The position numbers were made by a program, and so were the translations under genes. Below, piece after piece: positions 1 to 8,700 of a stretch of DNA of 64,000 nt. Within the stretch, counting starts at the first letter, position 1; each line of letters begins with the position of its first letter. This DNA comes from Compostibacter hankyongensis (GTDB lineage: Bacteria; Bacteroidota; Bacteroidia; Chitinophagales; Chitinophagaceae), in contig NZ_BAABFN010000002.1 of the NCBI RefSeq assembly GCF_039541075.1, positions 496,001-560,000 of the forward strand. The letters are read 5' to 3'. The notes under the pieces were generated by a model. That model made no database searches. It was not told where the DNA came from and saw only the letters and a list, made by a program, of their open reading frames with translations.

Positions 1-588
1 ACCCGTGCAGAAGCCCAGATCAATGCTTACAACAATACCATCGTTGCTACCGGCTGGAGAAGAGATCCTAACGGGCCTAAAGGCGGATCTATCTGGGCGG
101 AGAAAGGCGCGCTGGTGAATGTATACAATAACCTGGTTATTAACGCCATGTTCCGCGCCAAAGCCCCGAAGTGGCAGCAGAATGCTACCGATGGGCCGGA
201 CCTGAACAGTAAGATAGATTATAATTATTACGCTGCTGGCCCGCAAACAAGCAACATTCCGCAACATATTGCCAACGGTACTGCCAGCGGTTACGATGGT
301 TTTAAACCCGGTGTAAAGGACGCTGTTTATGGCGCTCATGACATCTCTGGCACCGGACCCGGCGATAAAGATCCTATGTTCGTCAGCTTCCCGTTTGTTA
401 CCAATGGCCTGCTGGACTTCACTTTTGACACTGCCTGGGATTTCCATTTGAAAGCAGGTTCTCCGGCGCTTACCGGCGCCAAAACGGATATCACTCCTTA
501 CTTTAGCAGCACCGGCGTAACGGTAAACGGCACTACCTACAAATCACCAGCCGCATCAGCATTCTTCGGTGCTTTTGGCGCCAATTAA
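1..588 (+). CDS. Secreted beta-helix-like protein, 3' end only
   Basis: The reading frame is open from the first base of the window, so the gene starts upstream; only the C-terminal 195 residues are visible. A GTG at 115 is internal to this frame and is not the real start. The visible part has recurring short strand-turn units such as INAYNNTIV and VNVYNNLVIN, the pattern of right-handed parallel beta-helix proteins (polysaccharide-lyase or adhesin-like), followed by a region rich in Gly, Pro and Asp. No catalytic residues can be assigned from this fragment. A terminator-like hairpin follows at 637-666. The beta-helix call rests on pattern only; a lyase function would be a guess. Confidence 0.55.
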   Translation, partial: TRAEAQINAYNNTIVATGWRRDPNGPKGGSIWAEKGALVNVYNNLVINAMFRAKAPKWQQNATDGPDLNSKIDYNYYAAGPQTSNIPQHIANGTASGYDGFKPGVKDAVYGAHDISGTGPGDKDPMFVSFPFVTNGLLDFTFDTAWDFHLKAGSPALTGAKTDITPYFSSTGVTVNGTTYKSPAASAFFGAFGAN

Positions 589-634
589 ATCGTACCGGTA
601 CTTATAATAATAATAAAAGAATTTTTGAAAGCAG

Positions 635-672
635 AAGAAACCGTTCCCGATCAATGGGACGGTTTCTTTATA
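635..672 (+). terminator. Rho-independent terminator
   Basis: GAAACCGTTCCC (637-648) pairs with GGGACGGTTTC (656-666) with one bulged base, followed by a short T-rich tail. It lies between the beta-helix-like gene and the phytase gene and probably ends transcription of the former. Confidence 0.7.
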
Positions 673-673
673 A

Positions 674-1768
674 ATGACAATGATAATGTTAAAAAATTAT
701 TCCTATCAGTTATTTGCAGCGTCGGCGCTTATAACACTTGTCAGTTGCGAAGTCCATGCCCCCAAGCAAGGCGCTGAAGGCAAGAATATGCAAGCCCCGC
801 TTAAGCCGACCCTTATTACAGACATGGTGGAGTTTGATACAGATGATCCGGCCATATGGATCAACCCGGAGGATAAAAGCAAGAGCCTGATCATCGGCAC
901 CGACAAGAACGAGCAGGGTGGCTTGTATGTTTTTGATTTGGATGGAAAAGAAATAAAGGATAAAACCGTAAAAGGACTGAAAAGACCCAATAACGTGGAT
1001 ATTGAATATGGTCTTTTGCTGAACGGAAAGCCGACGGATATTGCAGTAGCAACCGAAAGGATGACACATAAGCTCCGGATCTACAGCCTGCCGGATATGA
1101 AGCCGCTTGATAATGGCGGCATACCTGTTTTTGAAGGAGAAGATCAACCTGAATACCGGGATGTGATGGGCATTTCTCTTTATAAAGATCCTGAAGGAAA
1201 GATCTACGCTATCGTAGGCAGGAAAACCGGCCCGCTGGAAGGCGCTTATTTGTGGCAGTATGAATTAGGAGACGACGGAACAGGAAATGTCAGTGCAAAG
1301 CTGGTAAGAAAGTTCGGCAGGTTCAGCGGAAAGAAGGAAATAGAATCTATTGCCGTAGATGATAAATTAGGCTATATCTATTATTCCGATGAAACAGTAG
1401 GCGTACGCAAGTACTACGCCGATCCCTCCAAAGGGAATAAAGAGCTGGCTTTATTTGGCCAGGGACAATTTAAGGGAGATAACGAAGGCATCTCTATTTA
1501 TGAAACAGGCGACAGCACAGGCTATATCCTGGTATCTAACCAGCAGGCCAATACCTTCATGGTGTATCCCCGGGAAGGCGCAAAAAATAACCCGCACCAA
1601 CACGATCTTATCGCTGAAATCCCCGTTTCCACCATTGAAAGTGATGGTTCTGAGGTAACCAATGTGAATCTGGGTAAGCAATTTCCCAAAGGGCTTTTTG
1701 TTGCCATGAGCAATGGGAAAGTATTCCAGTATTACGATTGGAGAATGATCGAGCAATACTTGCCTTAA
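674..1768 (+). CDS. Beta-propeller phytase lipoprotein (3-phytase family)
   Basis: A predicted exported lipoprotein that would release phosphate from phytate (inositol hexakisphosphate) in a calcium-dependent way. The first residues form a signal peptide ending in LVSC, a lipobox with Cys25. The mature part matches the beta-propeller phytase family along its length: DDPAIWINP near residue 58, GLYVFDLDGKEI near 83, RPNNVDIEYG near 104, RDVMGISLY, and ESIAVDD near 225, motifs that in the family hold the calcium ions and substrate phosphates. At 364 residues the length is usual. Three in-frame ATGs (674, 680, 686) are possible starts; 686 gives the most compact signal peptide. It stands alone, behind a terminator. 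Family assignment is firm; the true substrate is inferred. Confidence 0.87.
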   Translation: MTMIMLKNYSYQLFAASALITLVSCEVHAPKQGAEGKNMQAPLKPTLITDMVEFDTDDPAIWINPEDKSKSLIIGTDKNEQGGLYVFDLDGKEIKDKTVKGLKRPNNVDIEYGLLLNGKPTDIAVATERMTHKLRIYSLPDMKPLDNGGIPVFEGEDQPEYRDVMGISLYKDPEGKIYAIVGRKTGPLEGAYLWQYELGDDGTGNVSAKLVRKFGRFSGKKEIESIAVDDKLGYIYYSDETVGVRKYYADPSKGNKELALFGQGQFKGDNEGISIYETGDSTGYILVSNQQANTFMVYPREGAKNNPHQHDLIAEIPVSTIESDGSEVTNVNLGKQFPKGLFVAMSNGKVFQYYDWRMIEQYLP

Positions 1769-1872
1769 ACAGGGCTTAGGGCAGCCTTGTCACAGGTATT
1801 GCAATCTGAGCCCGTCTGGATTTATTTTATAGGGGTAAAAGGCTTTGCTGATCAATAAATCAGGCAAAAACA

Positions 1873-1880
1873 TAACTTTG
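1873..1880 (+). promoter_or_regulatory. Possible -7 promoter element (TAACTTTG)
   Basis: TAACTTTG matches the Bacteroidota -7 consensus TAnnTTTG and lies 86 bases before the nucleosidase gene. The nearest upstream TTTG (1844-1847) is 25 bases away instead of the usual 19-20, so the -33 part is weak. Confidence 0.4.
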
Positions 1881-1966
1881 CACCCGGGACTGTCAGACAG
1901 TAAATAACCAAGCTGATAGTGCTCGCCTGACAAGCTTTTGTAAAAAATTAACCGCTAAAAAGACGG

Positions 1967-2572
1967 ATGGTAGTAATAAATCAGAATCGTTCTTTTCCGA
2001 TCGGGAATGTATTGTTCACATTTGCATTGGCATCTGAAGCTGCCGAGGTATTCTCCGAATATAACCATTTGATATGTGGCATAGGAAAAGTCAATGCAAC
2101 TTATAATCTTCTGAAAGCAATACAGGACAAAAAGCCGTCATTGATCGTTAATTTAGGTTCTGCCGGCAGCAATTACTATAAAAAGGGCGAAGTGGTTTGC
2201 TGTACAAAATTTGTACAACGGGATATGGACGTCAGGGGGCTGGGATATGAACAATACGAAACGCCATTATCGGGATTACCCCTTGTGCTGGAATATGGTC
2301 TACAGATGGAAGGGCTGCCGGAAACGATTTGCGGAACGGGCGATAATTTTGAAATGGCACATTCTGCAACGATTTATAATGTTGTAGATATGGAAGCCTA
2401 TGCCCTGGCCCTGGTAGCCATGAAAGAAAATATCCCTTTCCTTTGCCTCAAATACATTTCGGACGGTGCCGATGGCAACGCAGCGGAAGACTGGACAGTA
2501 CAGGTACACAAAGCAGCTATGGCTTTTGGCGAAGCATTAAAGCTGGATAAGAAAGATATTTCGGTATTGTAA
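1967..2572 (+). CDS. Phosphorylase-superfamily nucleosidase (MTA/SAH nucleosidase-like)
   Basis: A 201-residue cytosolic protein of the purine-nucleoside phosphorylase/5'-methylthioadenosine nucleosidase superfamily. Visible family signatures are GIGKVNAT (residues 38-45), the Gly-rich strand IVNLGSAGS (60-68), VVDMEAYAL (139-147), whose Glu143 corresponds to the ribose-binding Glu of Pfs, and SDGAD (165-169), whose Asp166 corresponds to the catalytic Asp of Pfs. It would hydrolyse the N-glycosidic bond of a nucleoside such as methylthioadenosine or S-adenosylhomocysteine. It is shorter than E. coli Pfs (232 residues). Transcribed alone, convergent with the ComA-like gene. Substrate is uncertain; it might be a salvage nucleosidase for another purine. 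Confidence 0.75.
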   Translation: MVVINQNRSFPIGNVLFTFALASEAAEVFSEYNHLICGIGKVNATYNLLKAIQDKKPSLIVNLGSAGSNYYKKGEVVCCTKFVQRDMDVRGLGYEQYETPLSGLPLVLEYGLQMEGLPETICGTGDNFEMAHSATIYNVVDMEAYALALVAMKENIPFLCLKYISDGADGNAAEDWTVQVHKAAMAFGEALKLDKKDISVL

Positions 2573-2605
2573 GTAAAGAGGCCTGCAACAGTGGCTTGAT
2601 CGGGA

Positions 2606-3382
2606 TCATTTTTTTGCTGTCTTCGGCATAAATTGCTTGAATGTGTCACCCCGTAATCCGATTCTTAGCGTTTCCAGTGGAATAACATCGTCAGGCGATA
2701 TATTGCCCAGGTTTACGTTGGGCCCGAGCTGGCCTATAAACCACGCTTGCTGGGATTTATTCGGAGCCTCCCAAAGTATTTTATCTTTAGGGATGTTTTT
2801 CAATATTTTGTTAACCAGGGCAACATGGGCATTCCCGTTAGGGCGATATATGCCGACAGTCCCGCTTTCTCGCGATTCAGTAATTACCTTCCATGCGCCC
2901 GATTCTATCTCTTTGTTCATCATAGAAATCCAGATCTTTGGATGGATGATTACTCCCGCCTCTTTAGAGCCGACCTCTGACAGCACGGTAAATTCTTTTG
3001 ACAGCGCTTTTATGTAGCGGCATTTTTCTTCGTGCGGTATATGCAATGAACCATCAGATACTTCTGCATATTCTATTTTAAGCCTGTTAAGCAAACGGCG
3101 GTATTCGTCAAACATATCCCGCACAACGAAGGCTTCAAAAAGGGTTCCTCCAAGATAGGTTTTTATTCCGGCTTCACGATATAGGTCCAATTTCTTATTC
3201 AGATCCTTGGTTAAAAGCGAAGTGCCGAAACCCAGTTTGACAATGTCCGTGAATTCTTCGCTAACATCTACCAGGTCCGAGGCTTGACGCAGGCTAAGCC
3301 CTTTGTCCATTACCATTGTTATACCACGCTCCCGTGGCTTATTACTTCTTTCGGGCAATCCGGGCAATTCAAAGTTCCTCAT
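2606..3382 (-). CDS. Phosphosulfolactate synthase (ComA family)
   Basis: A 258-residue protein with the full ComA signature: GGTLFE (near residue 98), EVSDGSLHIP (near 126), EVGSKEAG (near 155), ESRESGTVGIY (near 189), WEAPNK near 224, and GPNVNLGNI near 240 followed by LRIGLRGDT. ComA-family enzymes add sulfite to phosphoenolpyruvate to give (R)-phosphosulfolactate, the first step of archaeal coenzyme M synthesis; bacteria use homologues for sulfolactate. Family identity is clear. In Bacteroidota a role in sulfonate or sulfonolipid (cysteate-derived) metabolism is possible but is inference. The gene lies 40 bp downstream of a luciferase-like monooxygenase on the same strand, so the two are probably cotranscribed. 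No other coenzyme M genes are in the window. Confidence 0.87.
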   Translation of the reverse strand: MRNFELPGLPERSNKPRERGITMVMDKGLSLRQASDLVDVSEEFTDIVKLGFGTSLLTKDLNKKLDLYREAGIKTYLGGTLFEAFVVRDMFDEYRRLLNRLKIEYAEVSDGSLHIPHEEKCRYIKALSKEFTVLSEVGSKEAGVIIHPKIWISMMNKEIESGAWKVITESRESGTVGIYRPNGNAHVALVNKILKNIPKDKILWEAPNKSQQAWFIGQLGPNVNLGNISPDDVIPLETLRIGLRGDTFKQFMPKTAKK

Positions 3383-3422
3383 TTGTTCCTTATGAGCTTA
3401 AGCTGGAAATTGATTATAAAAA

Positions 3423-4445
3423 TTAACGCCAATTTAATCCGGGCGCGACATGCGTCAAAATGGAAGACAGGAGATGCACATTGTAATCAACTCCCAAGGT
3501 ATTGGGTATTGTCAAAAGGAGCGTATCCGCTTCCTGAATAGCTTCGTCCTCAGCCAATTCTTTTACGAGCTGATCTGGTTCTGCAGCATAGCTTCTTCCG
3601 AAAATAGCGCGTTTGTCCTGTTCAATCATTCCGATCTTATCGACTCGATTGGATTCCTGTCCGAAGAGATAGCGATCTTGATCGGTTACTATTGCAAAAA
3701 TAGACCGGCTTACCGAGACCCTCGGTTCGCGCTGGTGCCCCGCTTTTTTCCACGCTTCTTTGTACAGCCTGATCTGCTCGGCTTGCTGCATATGAAAAGG
3801 TTTGCCGCTCTCATCGTATTTCAAGGTAGAACTTTGAAGATACATTTCGTTTTCAGCCGCCCAAACGGCTGTGGCATTGGAAGCGGCGCCCCACCAAATA
3901 CGTTCCCGCAATCCTTCCGAGTGCGGCTCCAAACGCAGCAGGCCCGGCGGATTCGGAAACATCGGGTATGGGTTAGGCTGGGCAAATCCGACACCTTTTA
4001 GCTTGTCCAGGAATTCCAGCGCTTTACGGCGTCCCATATCGGCATCGGTCTCTCCTTCATCCAGCTCATATCCAAAATAGCGCCATCCATCGATTACCTG
4101 TTCCGGCGAACCCCTGCTGATGCCCAACTGCAACCGCCCCCCCGAAATCAAATCGGCGGCTCCGGCATCTTCCACCATATACAGCGGATTTTCATAACGC
4201 ATATCAATTACACCCGTACCAATCTCTATTTTGCTTGTTTTGGTGCCGATCGCTGAAAGCAACGGAAATGGTGATGCCAGCTGGGCCGCAAAATGATGTA
4301 CCCGAAAATAGGCGCCGTCTAAACCCATTTCTTCGGCAGCCACCGCCAGATCAATAGACTGCAGCAATGTGTCGCTTGCTGTACGGGTTCGGTAAGCAGG
4401 GTGCTCAGACCAATGTCCAAACGATAAAAATCCTATTTTCTTCAT
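3423..4445 (-). CDS. LLM-class flavin-dependent monooxygenase
   Basis: A 340-residue TIM-barrel protein of the bacterial luciferase-like class, which uses reduced FMN and oxygen to oxidise a small substrate. The family hallmarks are visible: an early strand with KKIGFLSFGHW, AAEEMGLDGAYFRVHHF (36-52), SKIEIGTGVIDMRYENPLYMVEDAGAADLISGGRLQLGISRGSP (about 72-115), where the last part is the conserved flavin-phosphate loop. Members include alkanesulfonate monooxygenase SsuD, and the downstream comA-like gene 40 bp away makes a sulfonate substrate attractive, but the sequence alone cannot choose among LLM subfamilies. First gene of a probable two-gene operon. Confidence 0.85.
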   Translation of the reverse strand: MKKIGFLSFGHWSEHPAYRTRTASDTLLQSIDLAVAAEEMGLDGAYFRVHHFAAQLASPFPLLSAIGTKTSKIEIGTGVIDMRYENPLYMVEDAGAADLISGGRLQLGISRGSPEQVIDGWRYFGYELDEGETDADMGRRKALEFLDKLKGVGFAQPNPYPMFPNPPGLLRLEPHSEGLRERIWWGAASNATAVWAAENEMYLQSSTLKYDESGKPFHMQQAEQIRLYKEAWKKAGHQREPRVSVSRSIFAIVTDQDRYLFGQESNRVDKIGMIEQDKRAIFGRSYAAEPDQLVKELAEDEAIQEADTLLLTIPNTLGVDYNVHLLSSILTHVAPGLNWR

Positions 4446-4742
4446 CTTCTCTCAGGTTCTTATTTTCGATTATTCAGTCTACTGATTATCAATAGCCCGT
4501 GAAAAAGAAAACGGCCCGTCATGTTGTTGAAATGATCAGTATTTATAACTTTTTTTCTAATGTAATAGAACTACCGGATATGCAAAAAATTCGAACTCTT
4601 GCTCCATGGCGCTCAAAACATTGGCATTTTTACCGAAATAGGCAAAAATTATGAAATAATGCAAAGATCGAAAATTTAATCATTCTTTTCTCTGCCGATA
4701 ATGTCCGCAAAATACCTGAAAGCGGGTAAGAACGATGAATAT
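4446..4742. other. Intergenic region upstream of the monooxygenase operon
   Basis: About 300 AT-rich bases with no credible gene. It must hold the minus-strand promoter of the monooxygenase/ComA pair, but I find no perfect TAnnTTTG box in the right place; GATCTTTG (minus strand, near 4664-4671) is one base off. Confidence 0.5.
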
Positions 4743-4773
4743 TTTGCCGGAATCCGCCAAGTAATTACCTTTG
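4743..4773 (+). promoter_or_regulatory. Promoter of tRNA-Ser(CGA)
   Basis: TTTG (4743-4746), 19 bases, then TACCTTTG (4766-4773) match the Bacteroidota sigma-factor consensus TTTG-N19/20-TAnnTTTG exactly. The tRNA begins 8 bases after the -7 box, as expected for a short 5' leader. The second tRNA-Ser gene has the same TACCTTTG box. Confidence 0.85.
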
Positions 4774-4780
4774 CCGCCCT

Positions 4781-4867
4781 GGAGAGGTGCCAGAGTGGTC
4801 GATCGGGACGGTCTCGAAAACCGTTGTATGGGCAACTGTACCGAGGGTTCGAATCCCTCCCTCTCCG
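4781..4867 (+). tRNA. tRNA-Ser (anticodon CGA)
   Basis: Acceptor arms GGAGAGG (4781-4787) and CCTCTCC (4860-4866) pair perfectly. The anticodon arm ACGGT-CTCGAAA-ACCGT gives anticodon CGA, a long variable arm typical of class II tRNAs follows, and the T arm is GAGGG-TTCGAAT-CCCTC. The discriminator base is G, as expected for tRNA-Ser. The 3' CCA is not encoded (genome reads CAA). Confidence 0.96.
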
Positions 4868-4931
4868 CAAATAAAAAGCATCCGGCAACGCCGGTCGATG
4901 GGATCAGCAAAGCTAATCCCTCCCTCTCCGC
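4852..4931 (+). repeat. 17-bp direct repeat of the tRNA-Ser 3' end
   Basis: AATCCCTCCCTCTCCGC occurs at 4852-4868, inside the T arm and acceptor of the tRNA, and again at 4915-4931. The 46 bases between include a small hairpin CCGGC-AAC-GCCGG (4882-4894). A copied tRNA 3' end is the usual mark of tyrosine-recombinase integration at a tRNA gene, but no integrase or cargo lies here; it may be a leftover att-like site or a partial tRNA duplication. Confidence 0.7.
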
Positions 4932-4941
4932 CTTGTTATAC

Positions 4942-4979
4942 AATAGCCTGCTAAAACATGATTTTTAGCAGGCTATTTC
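4942..4979 (+). terminator. Rho-independent terminator after tRNA-Ser
   Basis: AATAGCCTGCTAAAA (4942-4956) pairs with TTTTTAGCAGGCTATT (4962-4977) across a short loop to form a very stable hairpin, followed by a short T run. It is nearly symmetrical and could work on both strands. Confidence 0.85.
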
Positions 4980-5096
4980 ATTTTGAATTATCTGCCGTTC
5001 ATAAATAGCCTATATAAACTCAGCATAATTATAAAGATTTGCAAGTTCGAATCTCTTCATCACTAAACTTTCCGTCATTATACTCAACATAAAGAT

Positions 5097-5150
5097 GCAA
5101 ATATATTTGCGCAACCCAAAAGCTGCATATATTTGTAACCCGAAGGTTGC
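5097..5150 (+). promoter_or_regulatory. Tandem TATATTTG boxes and 14-bp palindrome upstream of VOC gene
   Basis: GCAAATATATTTGC (5097-5110) is a perfect palindrome and contains a TATATTTG -7-type box (5102-5109). A second TATATTTG (5128-5135) follows 26 bases later in a similar context, each trailed by an AACCC motif, and GCAACC (5111-5116) is mirrored by GGTTGC (5145-5150). The arrangement suggests a promoter overlapped by a repressor operator, for example of an ArsR-type regulator. The palindrome is seen; the regulator is a guess. Confidence 0.45.
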
Positions 5151-5262
5151 TCAATTAATAATCAAGAATGAAACAAGATATATTCCAGGCTATATGAGAC
5201 CCAACGCGCAGGGCTATTTTAACGTTAATCGCTATCCAGGCATTAACACCAAAAATTAGATT

Positions 5263-5703
5263 ATGAGAACAATCAATCCTTGGATCAACTTCAATGGCAA
5301 CGCCGAAGAGGCATTCACCTTTTACAAATCAGTTTTTGGGGGAGAATTCACAAAGATCATTCGCTTCAGGGATCTGTCGGGTCCTGAATTTCAGGTTGCA
5401 GAAGACGAAGCAAATAAAATAATGCACATTGGTTTACCTATTGGCAAGCACAATGTACTAATAGCCAATGATGTTCCGGAATTTATGGGACGAGTAAACG
5501 AAAACGAAAACAGATCTAAAATATTTGTGAGCGCTGAAAGCCGTGAAGAAGCCGACAAAATATTTAACGGATTATCGGCAGGAGGAGAGGTTGAAGGGCC
5601 CATGGGCGACAGTCCTTGGAGTACATACGCCGGAATGTTTAGAGACAAATATGGTATTGAATGGGTTGTGGAATTTGATCCAAATGATAACAGGCAAATT
5701 TAG
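5263..5703 (+). CDS. VOC-superfamily (PhnB/glyoxalase-like) protein
   Basis: A 146-residue cytosolic protein of the vicinal oxygen chelate fold, PhnB-like subgroup: INPWINFNGNAEEAFTFY at the start (the conserved F-N/D-G-x-x-E-E-A-x-x-F-Y region), MHIGLPIGKHNVLIAND mid-way, and a C-terminal half with SAGGEVEGPMGDSPWSTYAGMFRDKYGIEW. These proteins are often mislabelled as 3-demethylubiquinone methyltransferases; there is no methyltransferase domain here. Function is unknown: a small-molecule binding, resistance or isomerase role is usual for the group. Its upstream region has a palindrome and two promoter-like boxes, so it may be inducible. Confidence 0.85.
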   Translation: MRTINPWINFNGNAEEAFTFYKSVFGGEFTKIIRFRDLSGPEFQVAEDEANKIMHIGLPIGKHNVLIANDVPEFMGRVNENENRSKIFVSAESREEADKIFNGLSAGGEVEGPMGDSPWSTYAGMFRDKYGIEWVVEFDPNDNRQI

Positions 5704-5758
5704 CCGAAGAAAAAAGCGGTCCCTTACATGGCCGCTGCCCGACATTTTTACTGCTCCC

Positions 5759-8700
5759 CTATGCCCGGCCCAGGTATTTCCGCAAGGGGGGTGGAAGGGG
5801 CCGTTGTATAAGCGCGTGCTGAAGGGTCCACTTCTGCCCTTCCGAAGGCTCTTCAAGAAAGCGGACCGTCTTTGCCTCGCTGACGGCCACGGGAACGCCG
5901 TCGCGATACAGGATACGATTGCCCTGAAAGGCGGGAATGCGCTTCCCGGGCGTGATGATCCCTGTGAGGTTCAGCGGATCGGCTGCGCTGACGGCCACCA
6001 GCATACCGGAGCCGCCCTCCTTTTTGTGACGCCGCAGCTCAATGATCACCTCCGGCAGGGCAAACTGCTCTCCCCATACTCCTTCCACAAAACGTCCGCC
6101 GCGTATCTGACCCCGCGCCTCCAGCGTTCTGAAGATGCGGACCATATCCCGCCAGGGCGGCGCCAGGTTTTCTTTTTCGACCAGCTTCCGGAAAACGACC
6201 CCGTATCTTCTCAAAAGTGCCCAGGCAACTGCCGTCTGATCTTCTGCTGCGCCGGAAGCGCCTTGTGCCTGCCGCCTTTCGCCAAGCAGCGACCAGCGTC
6301 CCGCATAGTTCATCGAGAAGACCTCCGTATTCCGTCGCGTTCCCGCGTTGGTTTTGTATTTATCGGGTATCAGCAAGGCCCGCAGACCGGTAAAGGAATC
6401 GGAGCTGACCAGTCCCGCGCCGATCAGCTCTGCCAGGGCGTCTTCGGCCTGGGAGGGAAACAACCGGGTATGGCTGCAGATATCATCAAAAAATGAAGCG
6501 CCCTGCCCCTGCAGCATTTCCCATACCATTATCGCCCTGGGGGAAAGCTGTACGGTGATTTCCCCGGGGGTAGCGGGATAATCTTTTTTCCATACTTCCA
6601 GGTGCGTACGGTTTACAAAAGTCAGCGGGGTGGTCCTGACCGGGCCGCCGGCCTTCTTTTCCCCGTTGGTGGGAGCCGGCGGGCGAAAGCGTCCCCAGGC
6701 CACTTTGCCGGATATGCAAAGCAGGTCCAGCCACTGGTGGTCGTAATCGCCTACCCGCGCCGGAAAGATATCTCCTTCCCAGGCAGCTGCCGGCGCCTCA
6801 AATCCTTCGAGCTTCAGAACAGCCTGCTCCAGCGCCGCAGGTCCCTGACCCTGGTTGCCCTGCTCCAGCTGATGCCAGGAAAAAAGGAAACGCATAAAAT
6901 CGGCCGACGACACCGGCCGGATCTCGCTACGCAGCTTTTTTACCGTGTAGCGGTGGATGCGGGCCAGCAGCCGGCGGTCGCACCACTCCTGCTCCGCAGC
7001 GCCGGTAAACGTGCCGCGGAATACAAAACCTTCCTGCTCAAGACGGCACAGCGCCGCTTCAATGGCTTCGGGAGAAAGCTGCATCAGGGTTGCGAGGCGT
7101 ATAGCCGTTACCGGTCCCATCACCTCCAGCCTGCCCCGGATCAGCTCCGTCAGCGCGTCTTTACCTGCCACCATGCTATCCAGCCACTTGTCCGGAACGG
7201 TTACCGCCGGCTTTAGCGCTTTACCCGGATACAGCTCCCGGATAAAAGGCGTCCGTTCCGTGGCCACCCATAGCACATGCCCTCCGTCCAGCTCCAGGGC
7301 GGCGGCCCGCCCGTTTGCGGTTAGCTCTTCAAAAAAACGTATCCAGCGACCTTCTTCTCCTTCGTCGCCGGTGATAAACCCGGAGAGCAGCAGCGCGTCG
7401 TGCAGCTCATCGGCGTTCGTGGCTTCCGGCCAGGCCTCGGTCTGCACTGCCGTGATGGCGCCGGGGTCCAGCCGGCCGATATCATTGGCTTCTGCAGGGG
7501 ACAGCCAGCGCCTGTTCTTTACGGCGAGGGTACGGCGCTCCTCGAGCGGGGCGTCGTCCAGGAAAGCGTAGGGCCGGGCATTCAGGATTTCGTGGGCCAG
7601 CGGGGAAGGCTCTTTCAGATCCCGGGCAATAAGGCCGACCTCCCCGTTCCCCATCTTCCGCAGGAGCGCCTCGAGCGCCTCGATATCCATGGCCTCATAG
7701 AGGCAATCATGGATGGTCTGGTTCACCAGCGGATGATCCGGCACTTCACGGTCGCCGGGTATATTCTCCAGGCAGGCCAGCTGATCGGGAAATACCTGGG
7801 CAATGAGGTCTTCGGACTGCATCCGCTGCAGCTGGGCGGGCACCTTATGGTCAGCCCGTCTCCGGATCACCGCCAGCGCCCGGGAGGCATTCCAGCGCCA
7901 GCGTATGCCAAACACGGGGGCATCGAGCATGGCCTGCACCAGTACTCCCCGCACTGTCCTGGGATTCAGGTAGCTGAATACCTCCTCGAGCGGAAAGCTG
8001 TGCGTGGACCCCAGGGAGAGAATAATGGCGTCGTCGTTGGCAGCGGCCTGCAGCTCAAAGTTGAACTTCCGGCAAAACCGTTTGCGCAGGGCCAGCCCCC
8101 AGGCTTTGTTCAGCCGGCTTCCGAAGGGAGCATGTATGACCAGGTGCATGTCGCCCGCCTCGTCAAAAAAACGTTCCATCACAATATTGTTTTGCGAGGG
8201 CATCGTTTTCAGGGCGGCCTTGGCGGTAGCCAGGTAATCGGTGAGCTGAGCGGCAGCGGCGGGCAAAATACCCGTCTCGCTGATCAGCCAATCCATCGCC
8301 TCTTTTTTCCAGGCGGGTACCGTTTCAGCAGCCGGATCATCTTCCGGGATGTCTTCCAGGTCGCCCAGCTTTGCCGCAATCTCCTCGCGCAGCCGCGATA
8401 CGGCAAAAGACAGCTCGGCGGTCCTGCCGGGGGCTTCTCCCAGCCAGAAGGGAATACCGGGCGGTTGCCCTGCGGCATCTTCAACCCTTACCTTGCCGCT
8501 TTCCACGCGCAGTATCTTCCAGGAATTGTTGCCCAGCTGGAAAATATCTCCCGGGAGGCTTTCCACGGCAAAATCTTCGTTGACGGTACCCAGAAAAATG
8601 TCTCCGGGCTCCAGCATTACATCGTATTCAAAATTATCAGGGATGGCGCCCCCGGAGATAACGGCGGTAAGGCGGGCGCCTTTGCGGGCTTTTAGCTTCG

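Noticed and set aside
4676..4943. Minus-strand frames with RGRDSNPR-like peptides at the tRNA
   Set aside because: These are the well-known false peptides produced by reading tRNA-Ser in reverse.
5263..5703. 3-demethylubiquinone methyltransferase label for the VOC gene
   Set aside because: The protein is a short VOC/PhnB-type fold with no methyltransferase motifs.
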